DNA of 64,000 nucleotides from Mycolicibacterium anyangense (GCF_010731855.1 NZ_AP022620.1:1-64000); one strand, 5' to 3'; shown: positions 22,401 to 31,641, numbered from the stretch's first letter. Made by a program: numbers and translations. The notes: generated by a model from the sequence alone, not told the origin.

Positions 22401-25400
22401 GGACCAGCGTGTAGCGGGTCAGCGGCGGTTGCGCCAGATCCAACTGGCGCCGCCGGTCGCGTTCGGCCAGCCGGTTGACCATCCGGTCGTCGGCCGGTTC
22501 CTCGACGACGTCGAAGTCCGGTGCGATGCCGCTGGTCTGTACCGCGACCGGGGTGCCGTCGGCGATCGTGGTGAATGCGCACGACAGCGCCTGGTGCCGG
22601 GCGGCGACCACCTCGATGGCGCGCTGGAATCGCGCGATGTCCAGCGGCCCGGTGATGTCGACGATCTGCTGCACCAGGTAGGGGTCGTGGCGGCGATCGA
22701 AGGTGGAGTGGAAATAGATGCCCTGCTGGGTGGCTGTGAGCGGCAGCACATCGGACAGGCCCGGATACCCGGCTTCCAGCTGCCGGACATCCTCGGGCGC
22801 AGCGTCACCAACGGGAAGTCCGCCGGGGTGTGTCCGCCGACATGCTCATCGGTGGCGATCAGGGTCAGCAGGTCGATCCAGCGCTGTGCGGTGGCGGCGA
22901 TCTCGGCCTCGTCCGCCGCCGTCCCCGGCCAGCTGAAGGTCGCACGCAGGACGGTGCCGAGGGCGCCGGTGACGGCCTCGGCGTTGACTTCCAGCAACCG
23001 CGGCAGCGGCATTGCCGGATCGCGGTCTTCGAGCACAGTGTGTTCGTCGGTGAACGACCAGTCGCCCCCGGCAGTGTCGAACTTGCCCAGGTAGTTGAAC
23101 AGCACCTGCGGGGTGGCCGCCAGGGTGTCGTCGCCACGCAGATAGCGAAGCGCACCGTAGCTGAGCCCGTGTTCGGGCACGGTGCGTAGTTGGTCCTTGA
23201 TCGAGGCCACCGCCGCACCCAGTGGTGCACCGCCGGAAGACGCGTCGCGCCAGTCGAATCCGTTGTCCTCCAGTCGGACCGGGTACAGGGTGGTGAACCA
23301 GCCCACCGTCCCGGACAGGTCGAGGTCGCTGACCTTGGCCGACTCGCGGCCGTGGCCCTCCATTTCCAGTAGCAGAGCCGTGCCGTCATGGCCGCGGTCG
23401 GCGCGCCACTGCTGCACCGCGAGATAGAGCGCAGCCACCAGCGCGTCGTTGACGTGTCCGTGGATGCGGTCCGGCACCGTGGACAGCAGTGCTTCGCTGA
23501 CGGTCGCCGGTAACTCCACGGTGAGCCGGCGTTCTGTGCTGACCGTGTGCCGGGCCGGGTCGAGCCGCTGGTCGTCCCACAACGGTGCCACAGTGGCACA
23601 GGTGGCCCGCCAATAGGCGGTATCCGCGTCAAAAACTCCCGCGGCGGTGGCCGCGGTCAGCTCGGTAGACCACTGGCGCCAGGATGTCCGCACCGACGGA
23701 AAATGCTGTACCGCAGCACTATTCATCGAATTGTAGGCCGACGCGATGTCGTCGGCCAGGATCCGCAACGACACCCCGTCGACGACCAGATGGTGGGCGA
23801 CGATGAGCAACCGGTCATCGTCGGCGGTGCCGCGCAGCCAGCCGAATGCCACCATCGCTGCACCTGCCGGATCCAGAATGGTCACCAAGCGGTCCCGCAT
23901 GGCGGCCACCCCGTCGGCGAGATCGCCGACCAGCAGCACCGGTTCCGGCGCGGTAGCGGGGATATCCAGCTGTGCGGGCCCGGCGGCGGCGGCCCACAGG
24001 ATGTGATGGGCGGCGATCGTGTGGCGCAGCGCCCGGCGCAGGGTGTCCTCGTCGAGGCCGGCCGGGCAGGCCAGTGAGGCACCCTGGTAGAAGCCGTGGA
24101 GCACCGAACCGTGATAGCCGACCTCGTCGAGCCAGCACTGGATCGGGGTGGCGGGCGCCGCCCCGGTGGGTGCGGTGCTGCTCGGCGCGGGCACTGACGC
24201 GGACTCCGTCAGCAACGGGGCCAGGTCCCGGACGGTGCGGTGAGCGAACATGTCCCGCGGTCGCAGCGCATAACCCTGCGCCCGCAGCCGGCTGACCACC
24301 CGGATCGCGACGATACTGTCCCCGCCGAGGGCGAAGAAGTCGTCGTCGATGCTCACCTGGTCGACACCGAGGGCGTCGGCGAACGTCTGGCACATCACCC
24401 GTTCCCGCGGGGTGGTCGGTGCCTTACCGCTACGGCCCAGGTCCGGGGCGGGCAGTGCCCGGCGGTCGGTCTTTCCGTTGTCGGTCAACGGAATCGAGTC
24501 GATCGCGAGGAACACCGACGGCACCATGTAGTCGGGCAGCCGTTCGCTGCACCACTGGGCGAATTCCTCGCCGGTGACGTCGGCAGTGGTCACCAGATAG
24601 CCGACCAGTTGTTCGGTGCTGCCGCGCCGGTGGACGTCGACGACGGCCCGGCGCACCGCGGGGTGTTCGGCCAGAACCGATTCGATCTCTTCGAGTCCGA
24701 TCCGGCGGCCACGGACCTTGACCTGGTTGTCGGTGCGGCCAAGGAATTCCAGTGTCCCGGCATTGGTCCACCGGGCACGGTCACCGGTGCGGTACATCCG
24801 CGTCGCCGGGTCGAAGGGGCTGGCGACGAACCTGGCTGCGGTCAGGCTGGGCTGGTTGACGTAGCCGCGGCCGAGGAGGAACCCGGCGGCGTACAGCTCA
24901 CCGGCCACACCGGGCCCCACCGGCTGCAGGTCATCGTCGAGCACATAGAGCTGGGTGTGTGGGTTGGGCCGTCCGATCGAGGTCGCGATCCGTTCGGCGG
25001 TGTCGCGGTAGATGACGTGGGAGACGCCGATGGTCGCCTCGGCGGGGCCGTATCCGTGATACAGCGTGGTGCTCAGCTGGGAGCGGAACCGGCCGAACAG
25101 TTCGGGAGTGAGTACCTCACCACCACACCAGACATGACGCAGTGAACCCAGCGAGCTCGGCTGGCCGGCGGCGACGGCCAGCCGGTCCATGTCGAGCAGT
25201 ACGTCCAGCATGGAGGAGACCAGGTAGACGAACGTCACCCGCCGAGCCCGGATGAGTTCCAGCAGGTATTCGGCATCCTTGTCGCCACCGGGCGCGGCGA
25301 TCACCACCCGGCCACCGCTGACCAGGGGGAGCAGGATCTCGTTGACCGAGATGTCAAAGGACAGCGGCGCTTTGAACAAGGTCGCGTCGTCGGCGCCGAA

Positions 25401-26009
25401 GCCCAGGATGTGATCGCGCTGCCAGCACAGGCGCTCGGCGATGGCCTCGTGGCGGATCATCGCGCCCTTGGGCGTTCCGGTGGATCCGGAGGTGAAGATC
25501 ACGTACGCCAGCTGGGCACGGGCTACCGTGGTCTGCGGCGCGGTGGCCGGAAAGTCGGCATACGCCCAGTTCGCCAGACTGACGTCGAGTCTGTCGGCGT
25601 CCCAATCAGACTCGTCGCCGGGGCTGACGAAGGCCGCCGACACCGCGGCGTCGGCGAGCACCTGCCGGCGGCGCAGTGCCGGCCACCCGGGATCGAGCGG
25701 GACGAACGCGGCCCCGGCGGTCATGGCGGCCAGCACCGCCACCACCATCTCAGCGGAGCGTGCCAGGCCGACGGCCACGGTGGTCTCCGGTCGCGGGTGG
25801 CGGCGGCGCAGAGCGCGGGCCAGCTGGTTGACCCGGGCGCCGAGTTCGCGGTAGGTCAGCCGAACCTCGCCGTCCTCGACGGCGAGGTGATCCGGGGTGG
25901 CCGCGCACTGGGCAGCGAACAGCTCGGGCACCGTCGAGGTGACATCGGGGGTGGAGTGGTTGTTCCACTGGTTGAGCAATGCGGTGATGTCCAGCGATTC
26001 TGCGGTCAC
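3675..26009 (-). CDS. Six-module exochelin-type NRPS (frameshifted), fxbB/fxbC equivalent
   Basis: Non-ribosomal peptide synthetase assembling a hydroxamate siderophore. Restored domain order is A-PCP-E / C-A-PCP / C-A-PCP-E / C-A-PCP-E / C-A-PCP / C-A-PCP-TE, about 7,450 residues. It starts directly with an A domain, so it loads its first residue without an initiating C domain. The GTG at 26009 follows GAGAGG by 10 bases. No stop/start pair separates any two modules, so it appears to be one chain; from memory M. smegmatis splits this function into FxbB (two modules) and FxbC (four). As given, the frame breaks near 22796, 19034, 17755, 17018, 16108, 11778, 11228, 9262, 9172, 8811, 8790, 7384, 6836, 6751 and 5292. 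Each is repaired by adding one base (two at 17755, 11228 and 5292, or removing one at the first two of these). Core motifs survive on both sides of every break. The exporter and mbtH genes lie just upstream in the same direction. Confidence 0.9.
7500..10609 (-). other. NRPS module 5: C-A(hydroxyornithine)-PCP
   Basis: The C domain has [10 protein letters not shown], again Tyr-His, very like C3. A code DMENLGLINK is identical to module 3 and the surrounding A sequence is closely similar, so modules 3 and 5 look like duplicates. The carrier is LGGHSL (His instead of Asp), the form seen in modules without an E domain, so L-hydroxyornithine is kept. Breaks are near 9262, 9172, 8811 and 8790; the last two sit in the A3 SGSTGTPKG loop. 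Confidence 0.82.
10610..15119 (-). other. NRPS module 4: C-A(threonine)-PCP-E
   Basis: C domain with [10 protein letters not shown]-domain code DFWNIGMVHK is the standard threonine code. A PCP (IGGDSI) and an E domain ([20 protein letters not shown]) follow, matching the D-allo-threonine at position 4 of exochelin MS; whether Thr or allo-Thr is loaded cannot be read here. Frameshifts near 11778 and 11228 fall within the E domain. Confidence 0.83.
15120..19799 (-). other. NRPS module 3: C-A(hydroxyornithine)-PCP-E
   Basis: The C domain has [10 protein letters not shown], with Tyr in place of the first His of HHxxxDG but the catalytic second His kept. The A code is DMENLGLINK, which from memory is the N5-hydroxyornithine code of coelichelin module 3. 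LGGDSI carrier and E domain (HHLVVDG) follow, giving D-hydroxyornithine. Frameshifts lie near 19034, 17755, 17018 and 16108, each inside an otherwise canonical motif. Confidence 0.82.
19800..22799 (-). other. NRPS module 2: C-A(beta-alanine)-PCP
   Basis: C domain with HHIVADGWS. The A domain lacks the usual Asp at position 235: core A4 reads SFIDGTTEL, moving the Asp to position 236. The code is I-D-T-V-I-S-S-G-D-K, which fits the (V/I)-D-x-V-I-S-x-(A/G)-D-K pattern of beta-alanine domains. A PCP (LGGDSI) follows and there is no E domain, as expected for an achiral residue. The panD gene at the cluster edge supports the call. The chain runs without a break into the C domain of module 3. Confidence 0.82.
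22800..26009 (-). other. NRPS module 1: A(formyl-hydroxyornithine)-PCP-E
   Basis: The A domain has the specificity code DINYWGGIGK, read by aligning the A4-A5 region and A10 Lys with known domains. From memory this is identical to the coelichelin module 1 code for N5-formyl-N5-hydroxyornithine. The carrier motif is LGGDSI, and an epimerization domain follows with HHLVVDGVS and [10 protein letters not shown] motifs, so the residue becomes D. This agrees with D-formyl-hydroxyornithine as residue 1 of exochelin MS and with the nearby formyltransferase. The module itself is free of frameshifts; the first break is at its boundary with module 2. Confidence 0.85.
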
Positions 26010-26056
26010 GAACGTGCGGCCTCTCGGTGATCGAATAATGCTGTGCAGCAGATGAT

Positions 26057-27817
26057 TCAGTGCGTTGCGGCCCACGCACGCCAGAGCCGCGCGTAACGTC
26101 CGCCGGATGCGACGAGCTCGTCATGGGTGCCGGTTTCGACGATGCGGCCGTGGTCCATGACGGCGATACTGTCGGCGCTGGCGGCCTGGGTGAGCCGATG
26201 CGCCACGATCAGCGTGGTGCGTCCGGCGGTGGCGGCCGCCGCCGCCGCCTCCAGTTCGGTGGCGTGGGCGCTACCCGCTTCGGCGGTGGCCTCGTCGAGG
26301 ACCACCACCGCTGGGTCGGCCAGGACCAGCCGGGCCATCGCGATGTGCTGTGCCTGCGCGGCGGTCAACTCGGTGCCGTTCTCGCCAACCGCGGTGTCGA
26401 GACCCTCGGGCAAAGCCGCCACCCAGTCGGCTGCCCCCACCCGGCGCAGCGCCGCCCAGATCTGGTCCCGACCGGCGTCCGGGGCGACCAGTCGCAGGTC
26501 ATCGAGCAGCGGCCCGGCGAAGACGTGCACCTCCTGAGTGATCGTCGCGACCCAGCGGCGCAGCTGGTCTGCATCGATGTCATCGACCCCGACTCCGCCG
26601 ATCCGCACCTTTCCGCGGGTCGGGCTGAGCAGCCCGGCGACCAGGGCCGCCAGGGTGGTCTTGCCGGCACCGGTGGCACCGACGACCGCGCACCGCGATC
26701 CGGCCGGGATGCGCAGGGAGACCTCGCGCAGCACCGCGGAGCCCGAGCCGTAGGAGAAGGAGACCCGGTCGATCTCGACATCGGTACCCGATGGCGTGGG
26801 GGCTCCCTGCGCGGCGGGAGAGGGCACAGTGGGCGGGATGTCGACAACCCCGACCAGCCGGGCCAGGCTCGCGCCCGCCTCCTGCGCTTCGTCGAAGTTG
26901 TACATCAGCATCCCGATCGGGTTGAACAGCCGATGGAACATCAGCGCGGCTGCGGTCACCTGCCCGACGCTGACCGCACCCGATCGAGCTAGCAGGAAGC
27001 CGACCACCAATGTTGCTGTCAGGCCGATGAATTCGGCCCGATTGACCCTGCCGACGAGCCGGGTGAACAGGGTGAAGACGGTGATCGACAGATCGCGGGC
27101 GTGCGCCGAGGTGTTCTCGATCTGGGCCAGATGCCGGTCGTGTATCTCGTAGGCATCGATGGTCTTGATGCCTTGCACGGCTTCGACGGTCACCTGTGTG
27201 CGGGCCGCGATCGACACCCGTTCCTCGGCGTAGATCGGCCCGGAACGGGGCAGATACCACCACAATCCGGCGGCGTAGGCCGGGATGCACAGCGCGCCGG
27301 CCAGTCCCAGTCGCCAGTCCAGGCTCGCCATGCCCACCAGGGTGACCACACCGAGGAAGAGCGCGTTGAGGATGGTCGGCAGCACCTGGGACACCGCCTT
27401 GGCGACGGTGGCGACGTCGGCGCCGACGCGGGAGAGCAGGTCCCCTCTGCCGCTCTCCTCGATCGTCGTGGCGGGCAGATCCAGCGCCCGCTGCATGACC
27501 TGCTCACGGAGGTCCGCGACGGTGTGGGCGCCCAGCCTGGCGATCAGATAGGCCGAAAGTCCGGTGCCCAGGCCGCCGGCCAGGGCGGCGGTGGCGATCA
27601 CGGCGGCCAGTCCGGCCAGACTGCCTGCGGTGCCGCCCTCGCGGACCCGGTCCACCAGCGTCCCCAGCAGATACACCGGGACGGTGGCAGTGGCCGCGGC
27701 GAGCAGGCCGACGCCGATGGCGGCGCCGGTGGCGCCGGGCCGGTGGGTGAGGTCGGTGCGCAGCCAGGCCAGGGTGCGCCCGGTCGAGGCGACCGGGAGT
27801 ACGGGACGGGGGGTCAT
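26057..27817 (-). CDS. ABC exporter half-transporter, catalytic-site subunit (ExiT-like)
   Basis: Half-size exporter of 586 residues: a six-helix type IV transmembrane domain (residues about 20-310) fused to an ATP-binding domain. Walker A (GATGAGKTT) and Walker B (VVVLDEAT) are intact, but the signature loop reads LTAAQ instead of LSGGQ. The partner encoded just upstream has the opposite pattern, so together they would make one working and one dead ATP site. The ATG overlaps the partner's stop by four bases (ATGA), and the NRPS starts 47 bases after this stop. Position and family suggest export of the finished siderophore, the role assigned to ExiT in M. smegmatis. Substrate is inferred from context. 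Confidence 0.85.
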   Translation of the reverse strand: MTPRPVLPVASTGRTLAWLRTDLTHRPGATGAAIGVGLLAAATATVPVYLLGTLVDRVREGGTAGSLAGLAAVIATAALAGGLGTGLSAYLIARLGAHTVADLREQVMQRALDLPATTIEESGRGDLLSRVGADVATVAKAVSQVLPTILNALFLGVVTLVGMASLDWRLGLAGALCIPAYAAGLWWYLPRSGPIYAEERVSIAARTQVTVEAVQGIKTIDAYEIHDRHLAQIENTSAHARDLSITVFTLFTRLVGRVNRAEFIGLTATLVVGFLLARSGAVSVGQVTAAALMFHRLFNPIGMLMYNFDEAQEAGASLARLVGVVDIPPTVPSPAAQGAPTPSGTDVEIDRVSFSYGSGSAVLREVSLRIPAGSRCAVVGATGAGKTTLAALVAGLLSPTRGKVRIGGVGVDDIDADQLRRWVATITQEVHVFAGPLLDDLRLVAPDAGRDQIWAALRRVGAADWVAALPEGLDTAVGENGTELTAAQAQHIAMARLVLADPAVVVLDEATAEAGSAHATELEAAAAAATAGRTTLIVAHRLTQAASADSIAVMDHGRIVETGTHDELVASGGRYARLWRAWAATH

Positions 27818-29538
27818 CGCGCCACCCGCCGTCGGTACCCGGGGTCGGTGTCGAACAGTTCACGGTGCGTGCCCTCGGCGTGCACCCGGCCGTCGGACAG
27901 CACGATCACCCGGTCAGCGGCCGCGAGAAAGGCTGGGCTGCTGGTGAATACGATGGTGGTGCGGTCCGCGCGCAGCCGGCGTACCCGCTCGGCGATGTTC
28001 TGCTCGGTGACGGCGTCGACGGCCGTGGTGGGATCGTGCAGCACCAGCACCTCGGGGTCGGCTGCCAGCGCCCGGGCCAGCGCGATGCGCTGGCGCTGAC
28101 CTCCGGACAGGCTGGCGCCACGTTCGACCACGGGATGAGCGAGGCCGTCGGGATGCAGGTCGACAACGTCCTGGGCGCAGGATGCCTGAAGGGCCGCGCT
28201 CACCGCGCGATCGTCGGCGCTGGCGATGTCCAGGTTGGATTGCACGGTGCCGCTGAACAAGTCGCTGTGATGGTGCTCGACCAGCAGGGTGTGCCGCCGC
28301 TCGCCGGGGGCGATCTCGCCGAGACCGCGGCCGCCGACGCGGACGACTCCGCCGGCGCGGACCTGGCCGGACAACACGTCGACGAGGGCGGCGGCGGCAC
28401 GCGGATCGGCGGCGAGCACGGCGACGAACTCGCCGGGATCGATGCGCAGGTGCAGCCCGTCCAGCCCGTGGTGGGTGGCATTCTCGACGATCAAGGGCCC
28501 GCGTTTGACCGCGGGCGCGGCGCTGAGTTGCCGATGCCGGCTGGGGGAGCTGAGGACGGTGGCCACCCGGTTGGCCGACGCCCGCGCTTCGGCAACCCAG
28601 CTGGGGACGATGGCCAGCAGGGAGAACGGCTCGATCAGAAACTGAGCCAACCCGATCACTGTGATGAGTTCGCCCACCGACACCGCGCCGTGCAGTGCGA
28701 AGTAGGACGCCAGCACGGCCACCGCCATCGCGGCCACCGCGCCGGCGGCCGCGGCAGCTCCTTCGTGCAGGCTCTGGATCCGGGCGGCCCGCAGGGTGGC
28801 CTGCAGCGACCGGCGGCTGGCGGCCCGGTAACGCTGGGCGGCGTTGCGCTGTGCACCGATGCCCTGCAGCGGGCGCTGCCCGCTGATCAGGTCGGTGGCC
28901 AGGGCGCTGGCCCGGCCCACCGCGGCCTGCTGATCCTCGACTCGCCGGGCGATCAGCGGGGCGGTGATCTGCAGACCGGCTACCACCATCGGTACGCCGA
29001 TGAGCACCATCAGTCCCAGCGGTACGTCGATGCCGAGCAGGATCGCCCCACAGGTAATGGTGGCGACCACGGCACCGGTGACCCGTGGCACGTAGTCGAG
29101 CACGTAGGAGGTCTCGTCGGAATCGGTGGAGGAGATCGACAACAGTTCACCGGTCTGGAAGTCCGTGGTGATGCCCAGCGGGTGTAACACCTTGCGGCTC
29201 AGCTCGACCCGCAGCAGGTGGGACTCGCGGGCGATGGCGAACATCAGCAGCCGGGCACCGTAGCGGTACACCAGGGTCAACACCACGAAGAGTGCGGCCA
29301 GCACCGAAACCCAGGTGAGGATCGCCTGCACGCTGCCGGTGCTGACGGCGCGGTCGACGATGACTCCGATGAGGACGGGAACCGACAGCTCGCAGATCTG
29401 ATGCAGGCCGATCAGGCCGGAGCCGGGAATCAACCAGCGCCGGTTGCGGCTGACGGTGCGGCGCAATACCGCACCACCGGTCCACGGCGCGCTGGGAGCG
29501 GTGCTCAGGTCTTCGGCGTGACCTGCGTTGGCGGTCAA
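27814..29538 (-). CDS. ABC exporter half-transporter, degenerate-site subunit (ExiT-like)
   Basis: Half-size exporter of 574 residues with an N-terminal transmembrane domain and a C-terminal ATP-binding domain. The signature [15 protein letters not shown] is perfect, but the P-loop position reads [10 protein letters not shown] with no GK(S/T), and Walker B reads VLHDPTT, losing the Mg-binding Asp and changing the catalytic Glu to Asp. It therefore probably cannot hydrolyse ATP itself and would lend its signature to the site of the downstream subunit. The TTG start overlaps the mbtH stop (TTGA); earlier in-frame codons lie inside mbtH and look non-coding. Equal stoichiometry with its partner is favoured by the four-base overlaps on both sides. 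Confidence 0.83.
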   Translation of the reverse strand: MTANAGHAEDLSTAPSAPWTGGAVLRRTVSRNRRWLIPGSGLIGLHQICELSVPVLIGVIVDRAVSTGSVQAILTWVSVLAALFVVLTLVYRYGARLLMFAIARESHLLRVELSRKVLHPLGITTDFQTGELLSISSTDSDETSYVLDYVPRVTGAVVATITCGAILLGIDVPLGLMVLIGVPMVVAGLQITAPLIARRVEDQQAAVGRASALATDLISGQRPLQGIGAQRNAAQRYRAASRRSLQATLRAARIQSLHEGAAAAAGAVAAMAVAVLASYFALHGAVSVGELITVIGLAQFLIEPFSLLAIVPSWVAEARASANRVATVLSSPSRHRQLSAAPAVKRGPLIVENATHHGLDGLHLRIDPGEFVAVLAADPRAAAALVDVLSGQVRAGGVVRVGGRGLGEIAPGERRHTLLVEHHHSDLFSGTVQSNLDIASADDRAVSAALQASCAQDVVDLHPDGLAHPVVERGASLSGGQRQRIALARALAADPEVLVLHDPTTAVDAVTEQNIAERVRRLRADRTTIVFTSSPAFLAAADRVIVLSDGRVHAEGTHRELFDTDPGYRRRVAR

Positions 29539-29780
29539 GCTCGCTGGACCGCGTCGGCGGCGCCGTCCATCTGCAACCGCAGGCTTCGTGGGCGCATGTC
29601 GGTCCAGTTCTCGTCGACGTAGCGCAGCGCGGCGTCGCGGTCGGTTCCCTCCGGTCCGCCGAACACCACGGTCCAGCCGGTGGGGACCGCGGCGAACGTC
29701 GGCCACAGCGAATGCTGGTCCTCGTCGTTGACCAGCACCACGAACCGACCGTCAGGGTCGTCAAAAGGATTGGTGGACAA
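29535..29780 (-). CDS. MbtH-like NRPS accessory protein
   Basis: Small (81 residues) MbtH-family protein that binds A domains and helps them fold and activate amino acids. It starts STNPFDD and carries the family signature: [13 protein letters not shown], the PTGW turn, and the ending WTDMRPRSL with conserved Trp residues. The TTG start follows a strong GGGAGGA site by six bases; the longer frame back to 29849 runs into the promoter and iron box. It is the first gene of the minus-strand biosynthesis operon, coupled by TTGA overlap to the exporter gene, so it should be made together with the NRPS. Confidence 0.93.
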   Translation of the reverse strand: MSTNPFDDPDGRFVVLVNDEDQHSLWPTFAAVPTGWTVVFGGPEGTDRDAALRYVDENWTDMRPRSLRLQMDGAADAVQRA

Positions 29781-29854
29781 GGCGTTCCTCCCGTGAATGT
29801 TGCAGCCCGGGCCGCTGTCCAGGTAGCTCACCAGCGGTCCGTTGGGCATGCTAT

Positions 29855-29873
29855 CAAGGTTAGGCTAACCATA
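29855..29873. promoter_or_regulatory. IdeR-type iron box between mbtH operon and fxbA
   Basis: CAAGGTTAGGCTAACCATA matches 15 of 19 consensus positions, with the whole 14-base core AGGTTAGGCTAACC perfect. It lies 75 bases from the mbtH start and 34 bases from the fxbA start in the only gap between these divergent units, so one site could control both. Confidence 0.82.
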
Positions 29874-29906
29874 GTTGGCTACGTTTTCGTGAGGGAGGTC
29901 CGGTCG

Positions 29907-30851
29907 ATGCGGGTGGTCATGTTCGGCTATCAGACATGGGGGTACCGCACGCTTGCCGCGTTGCTGAAGTCCCGCCACGAGGTGTGTCTGGTGGTGACGC
30001 ATCCGACAAGTGATCATGCCTACGAATCGATTTGGGCGGATTCGGTGGAGGACTTGGCCAGAGCGGCTGGGATCGAGGTGTTCCTGGCCAAGCGACCGAC
30101 TCCCGAATTGACCGAGCGGGTCGCCGCGTTGGCGCCCGATGTGATGGTGGCCAACAACTGGCGCACCCGGATTCCCCAGGAGTTGTTCGGCATTCCGTCG
30201 TACGGCACGGTGAATCTGCACGACTCGCTGTTGCCGCGGTTCACCGGCTTCTCCCCGGTGATCTGGTCGCTGATCAGTGGTGCCTCGCACACCGGCCTGA
30301 CCGCTCATCTGATGGACGACGACCTGGATACCGGTGACATCCTGGTGCAGCGCGCCGTCGAGATCACCCCGGTCAGCACCGGCACCGACCTGGTGCTGGC
30401 CACGTTGGATCTGGTGCCGGAGGTGCTCGAGGAGGCACTGGACGGTCTGGAGAACGGGACGCTGACCCCGGTGCCGCAGGATCTGGGCGACCGGACGTTC
30501 TTCCACAAACGGTCCGAGCAGGACGGGCTGGTCGACTGGGCCTGGCCGGCCAGCGACATCGAACGATTGATTCGGGCTTTATCGGACCCATATCCCAACG
30601 CCTACACCTTCTTTCGCGGTCAGCGGCTGCGGCTGATCCGCGCACACGTCTCGCGGTGCACCTATGGCGGAACGCCCGGCCGGGTGTTCGTCGACGAGGA
30701 CGGTGGCATGGTGATCGTCGCCGGTGCCGATGCCTACCGCGGCGGCTCGCCGGGGCTGGTGCTCGACGTCGTCCGCACCGACGACGGCACCGACCACAGC
30801 GCGCTCGATTATTTCCGGCGGGGTGGCGGCTACCTCACCGCCGCTCCCTGA
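29907..30851 (+). CDS. fxbA: Hydroxyornithine formyltransferase (FxbA)
   Basis: Methionyl-tRNA formyltransferase-like enzyme of 314 residues that would move a formyl group from 10-formyl-tetrahydrofolate to the side-chain N of hydroxyornithine. The N-terminal catalytic domain shows the Asn-His-Asp triad in order: VNLHDSLLPRF, then DDDLDTGDI. The C-terminal part is an OB-like barrel domain as in Fmt. The ATG follows GAGGGAGG by eight bases. It is divergent from the NRPS operon across a shared iron box, which suits the formyl-hydroxyornithine code of NRPS module 1. Its 3' end overlaps the convergent ATPase gene by 17 bases. Fxb nomenclature follows M. smegmatis; a housekeeping fmt is unlikely given the context. 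Confidence 0.9.
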   Translation: MRVVMFGYQTWGYRTLAALLKSRHEVCLVVTHPTSDHAYESIWADSVEDLARAAGIEVFLAKRPTPELTERVAALAPDVMVANNWRTRIPQELFGIPSYGTVNLHDSLLPRFTGFSPVIWSLISGASHTGLTAHLMDDDLDTGDILVQRAVEITPVSTGTDLVLATLDLVPEVLEEALDGLENGTLTPVPQDLGDRTFFHKRSEQDGLVDWAWPASDIERLIRALSDPYPNAYTFFRGQRLRLIRAHVSRCTYGGTPGRVFVDEDGGMVIVAGADAYRGGSPGLVLDVVRTDDGTDHSALDYFRRGGGYLTAAP

Positions 30852-31641
30852 GGTGGGCGCCGGCGCGGGGAACGATCAACGGGGTGCCGGTCTGCGGGTC
30901 GTCGATGATCTGGCACCGTAACCCGTAGACGGATTCGACCAGCGTCTCGTCGACGACCTCGCGCGGATTGCCCTGGGCGACAATACGACCGTCCTTCATC
31001 GCGATGATGTGGTCGGCGTAGCGGCAGGCATGGTTCAGATCGTGCAACACGGCCACCACGGTCCGGCCATGCTCGCGGTTGAGCATCGTGAAGAGGTCGA
31101 GCAACTCCACCTGATGGGTGATGTCCAGGTAGGTGGTCGGCTCGTCGAGCAGTAGCAGCGGGGTCTGCTGTGCCAGCACCATCGCCACCCAGACCCGTTG
31201 GCGCTGACCGCCGGACAACTCGTCGACCAGTCGTCCCGACAACCCGGTGATGGCGGTGCACCGCATCGCCTCGGCCACGGCGGCCTCGTCGTCGCGCGAC
31301 CACTGCCGGATGACCCGTTGATGGGGGAACCGTCCGCGCGAGACCAGATCGGCCACGGTGATGCCCTCGGGCGCGGTGGCACTCTGCGGCAGGAGACCCA
31401 TCCGCCGGGCCACCTCCTTGGTGTGTAGCGTGCCGATCTCGCTACCGTCGAGGATCACCTTGCCCGCCGACGGGCGCAGCAGCCTGGCCAGGGTGCGGAG
31501 CAGGGTGGACTTGCCGCAGGCGTTGGGTCCGACGATCACAGTGATCCTGGCGTCGAGTATCTGCACGGACAGATCGGTGATCACCGGTCGGTCGCCGTAG
31601 CCGATCGAGAGATGTTCGGCGGATAGTCGGCTCGCCGTCAT
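30835..31641 (-). CDS. Ferric-siderophore importer ATPase (FepC type)
   Basis: Cytoplasmic ATPase of 268 residues driving a type II (BtuCD/FepCDG-like) importer. Walker A is GPNACGKST, where an Ala-Cys pair replaces the more usual G-A/S-G, followed by LLPQ (Q-loop), LSGGQRQRV (signature), LLLLDEPTTYLD (Walker B and D-loop) and the switch His in LHDLN. The ATG overlaps the stop of the upstream permease by four bases (ATGA). It is the last gene of the four-gene uptake operon and ends convergently inside the 3' end of fxbA. The homologous M. smegmatis genes are called fxuA-C, but I cannot assign which letter applies. Confidence 0.9.
   Translation of the reverse strand: MTASRLSAEHLSIGYGDRPVITDLSVQILDARITVIVGPNACGKSTLLRTLARLLRPSAGKVILDGSEIGTLHTKEVARRMGLLPQSATAPEGITVADLVSRGRFPHQRVIRQWSRDDEAAVAEAMRCTAITGLSGRLVDELSGGQRQRVWVAMVLAQQTPLLLLDEPTTYLDITHQVELLDLFTMLNREHGRTVVAVLHDLNHACRYADHIIAMKDGRIVAQGNPREVVDETLVESVYGLRCQIIDDPQTGTPLIVPRAGAHLRERR

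Noticed and set aside
5292..22796. Programmed ribosomal frameshifting in the NRPS
   Set aside because: There are 15 different sites with no shared slippery sequence or downstream structure, and the neighbouring genes show the same kind of break.
3675..26009. A dozen separate NRPS genes suggested by the broken frames
   Set aside because: Adjacent pieces join inside single motifs (for example the A3 loop near 8800 and HHxxxDG near 16108) once one or two bases are added, and the pieces lack ribosome sites.
26010..26075. NRPS start at GTG 26075
   Set aside because: It lies inside the exporter coding end with no ribosome site; GTG 26009 has GAGAGG upstream and begins at the conserved part.
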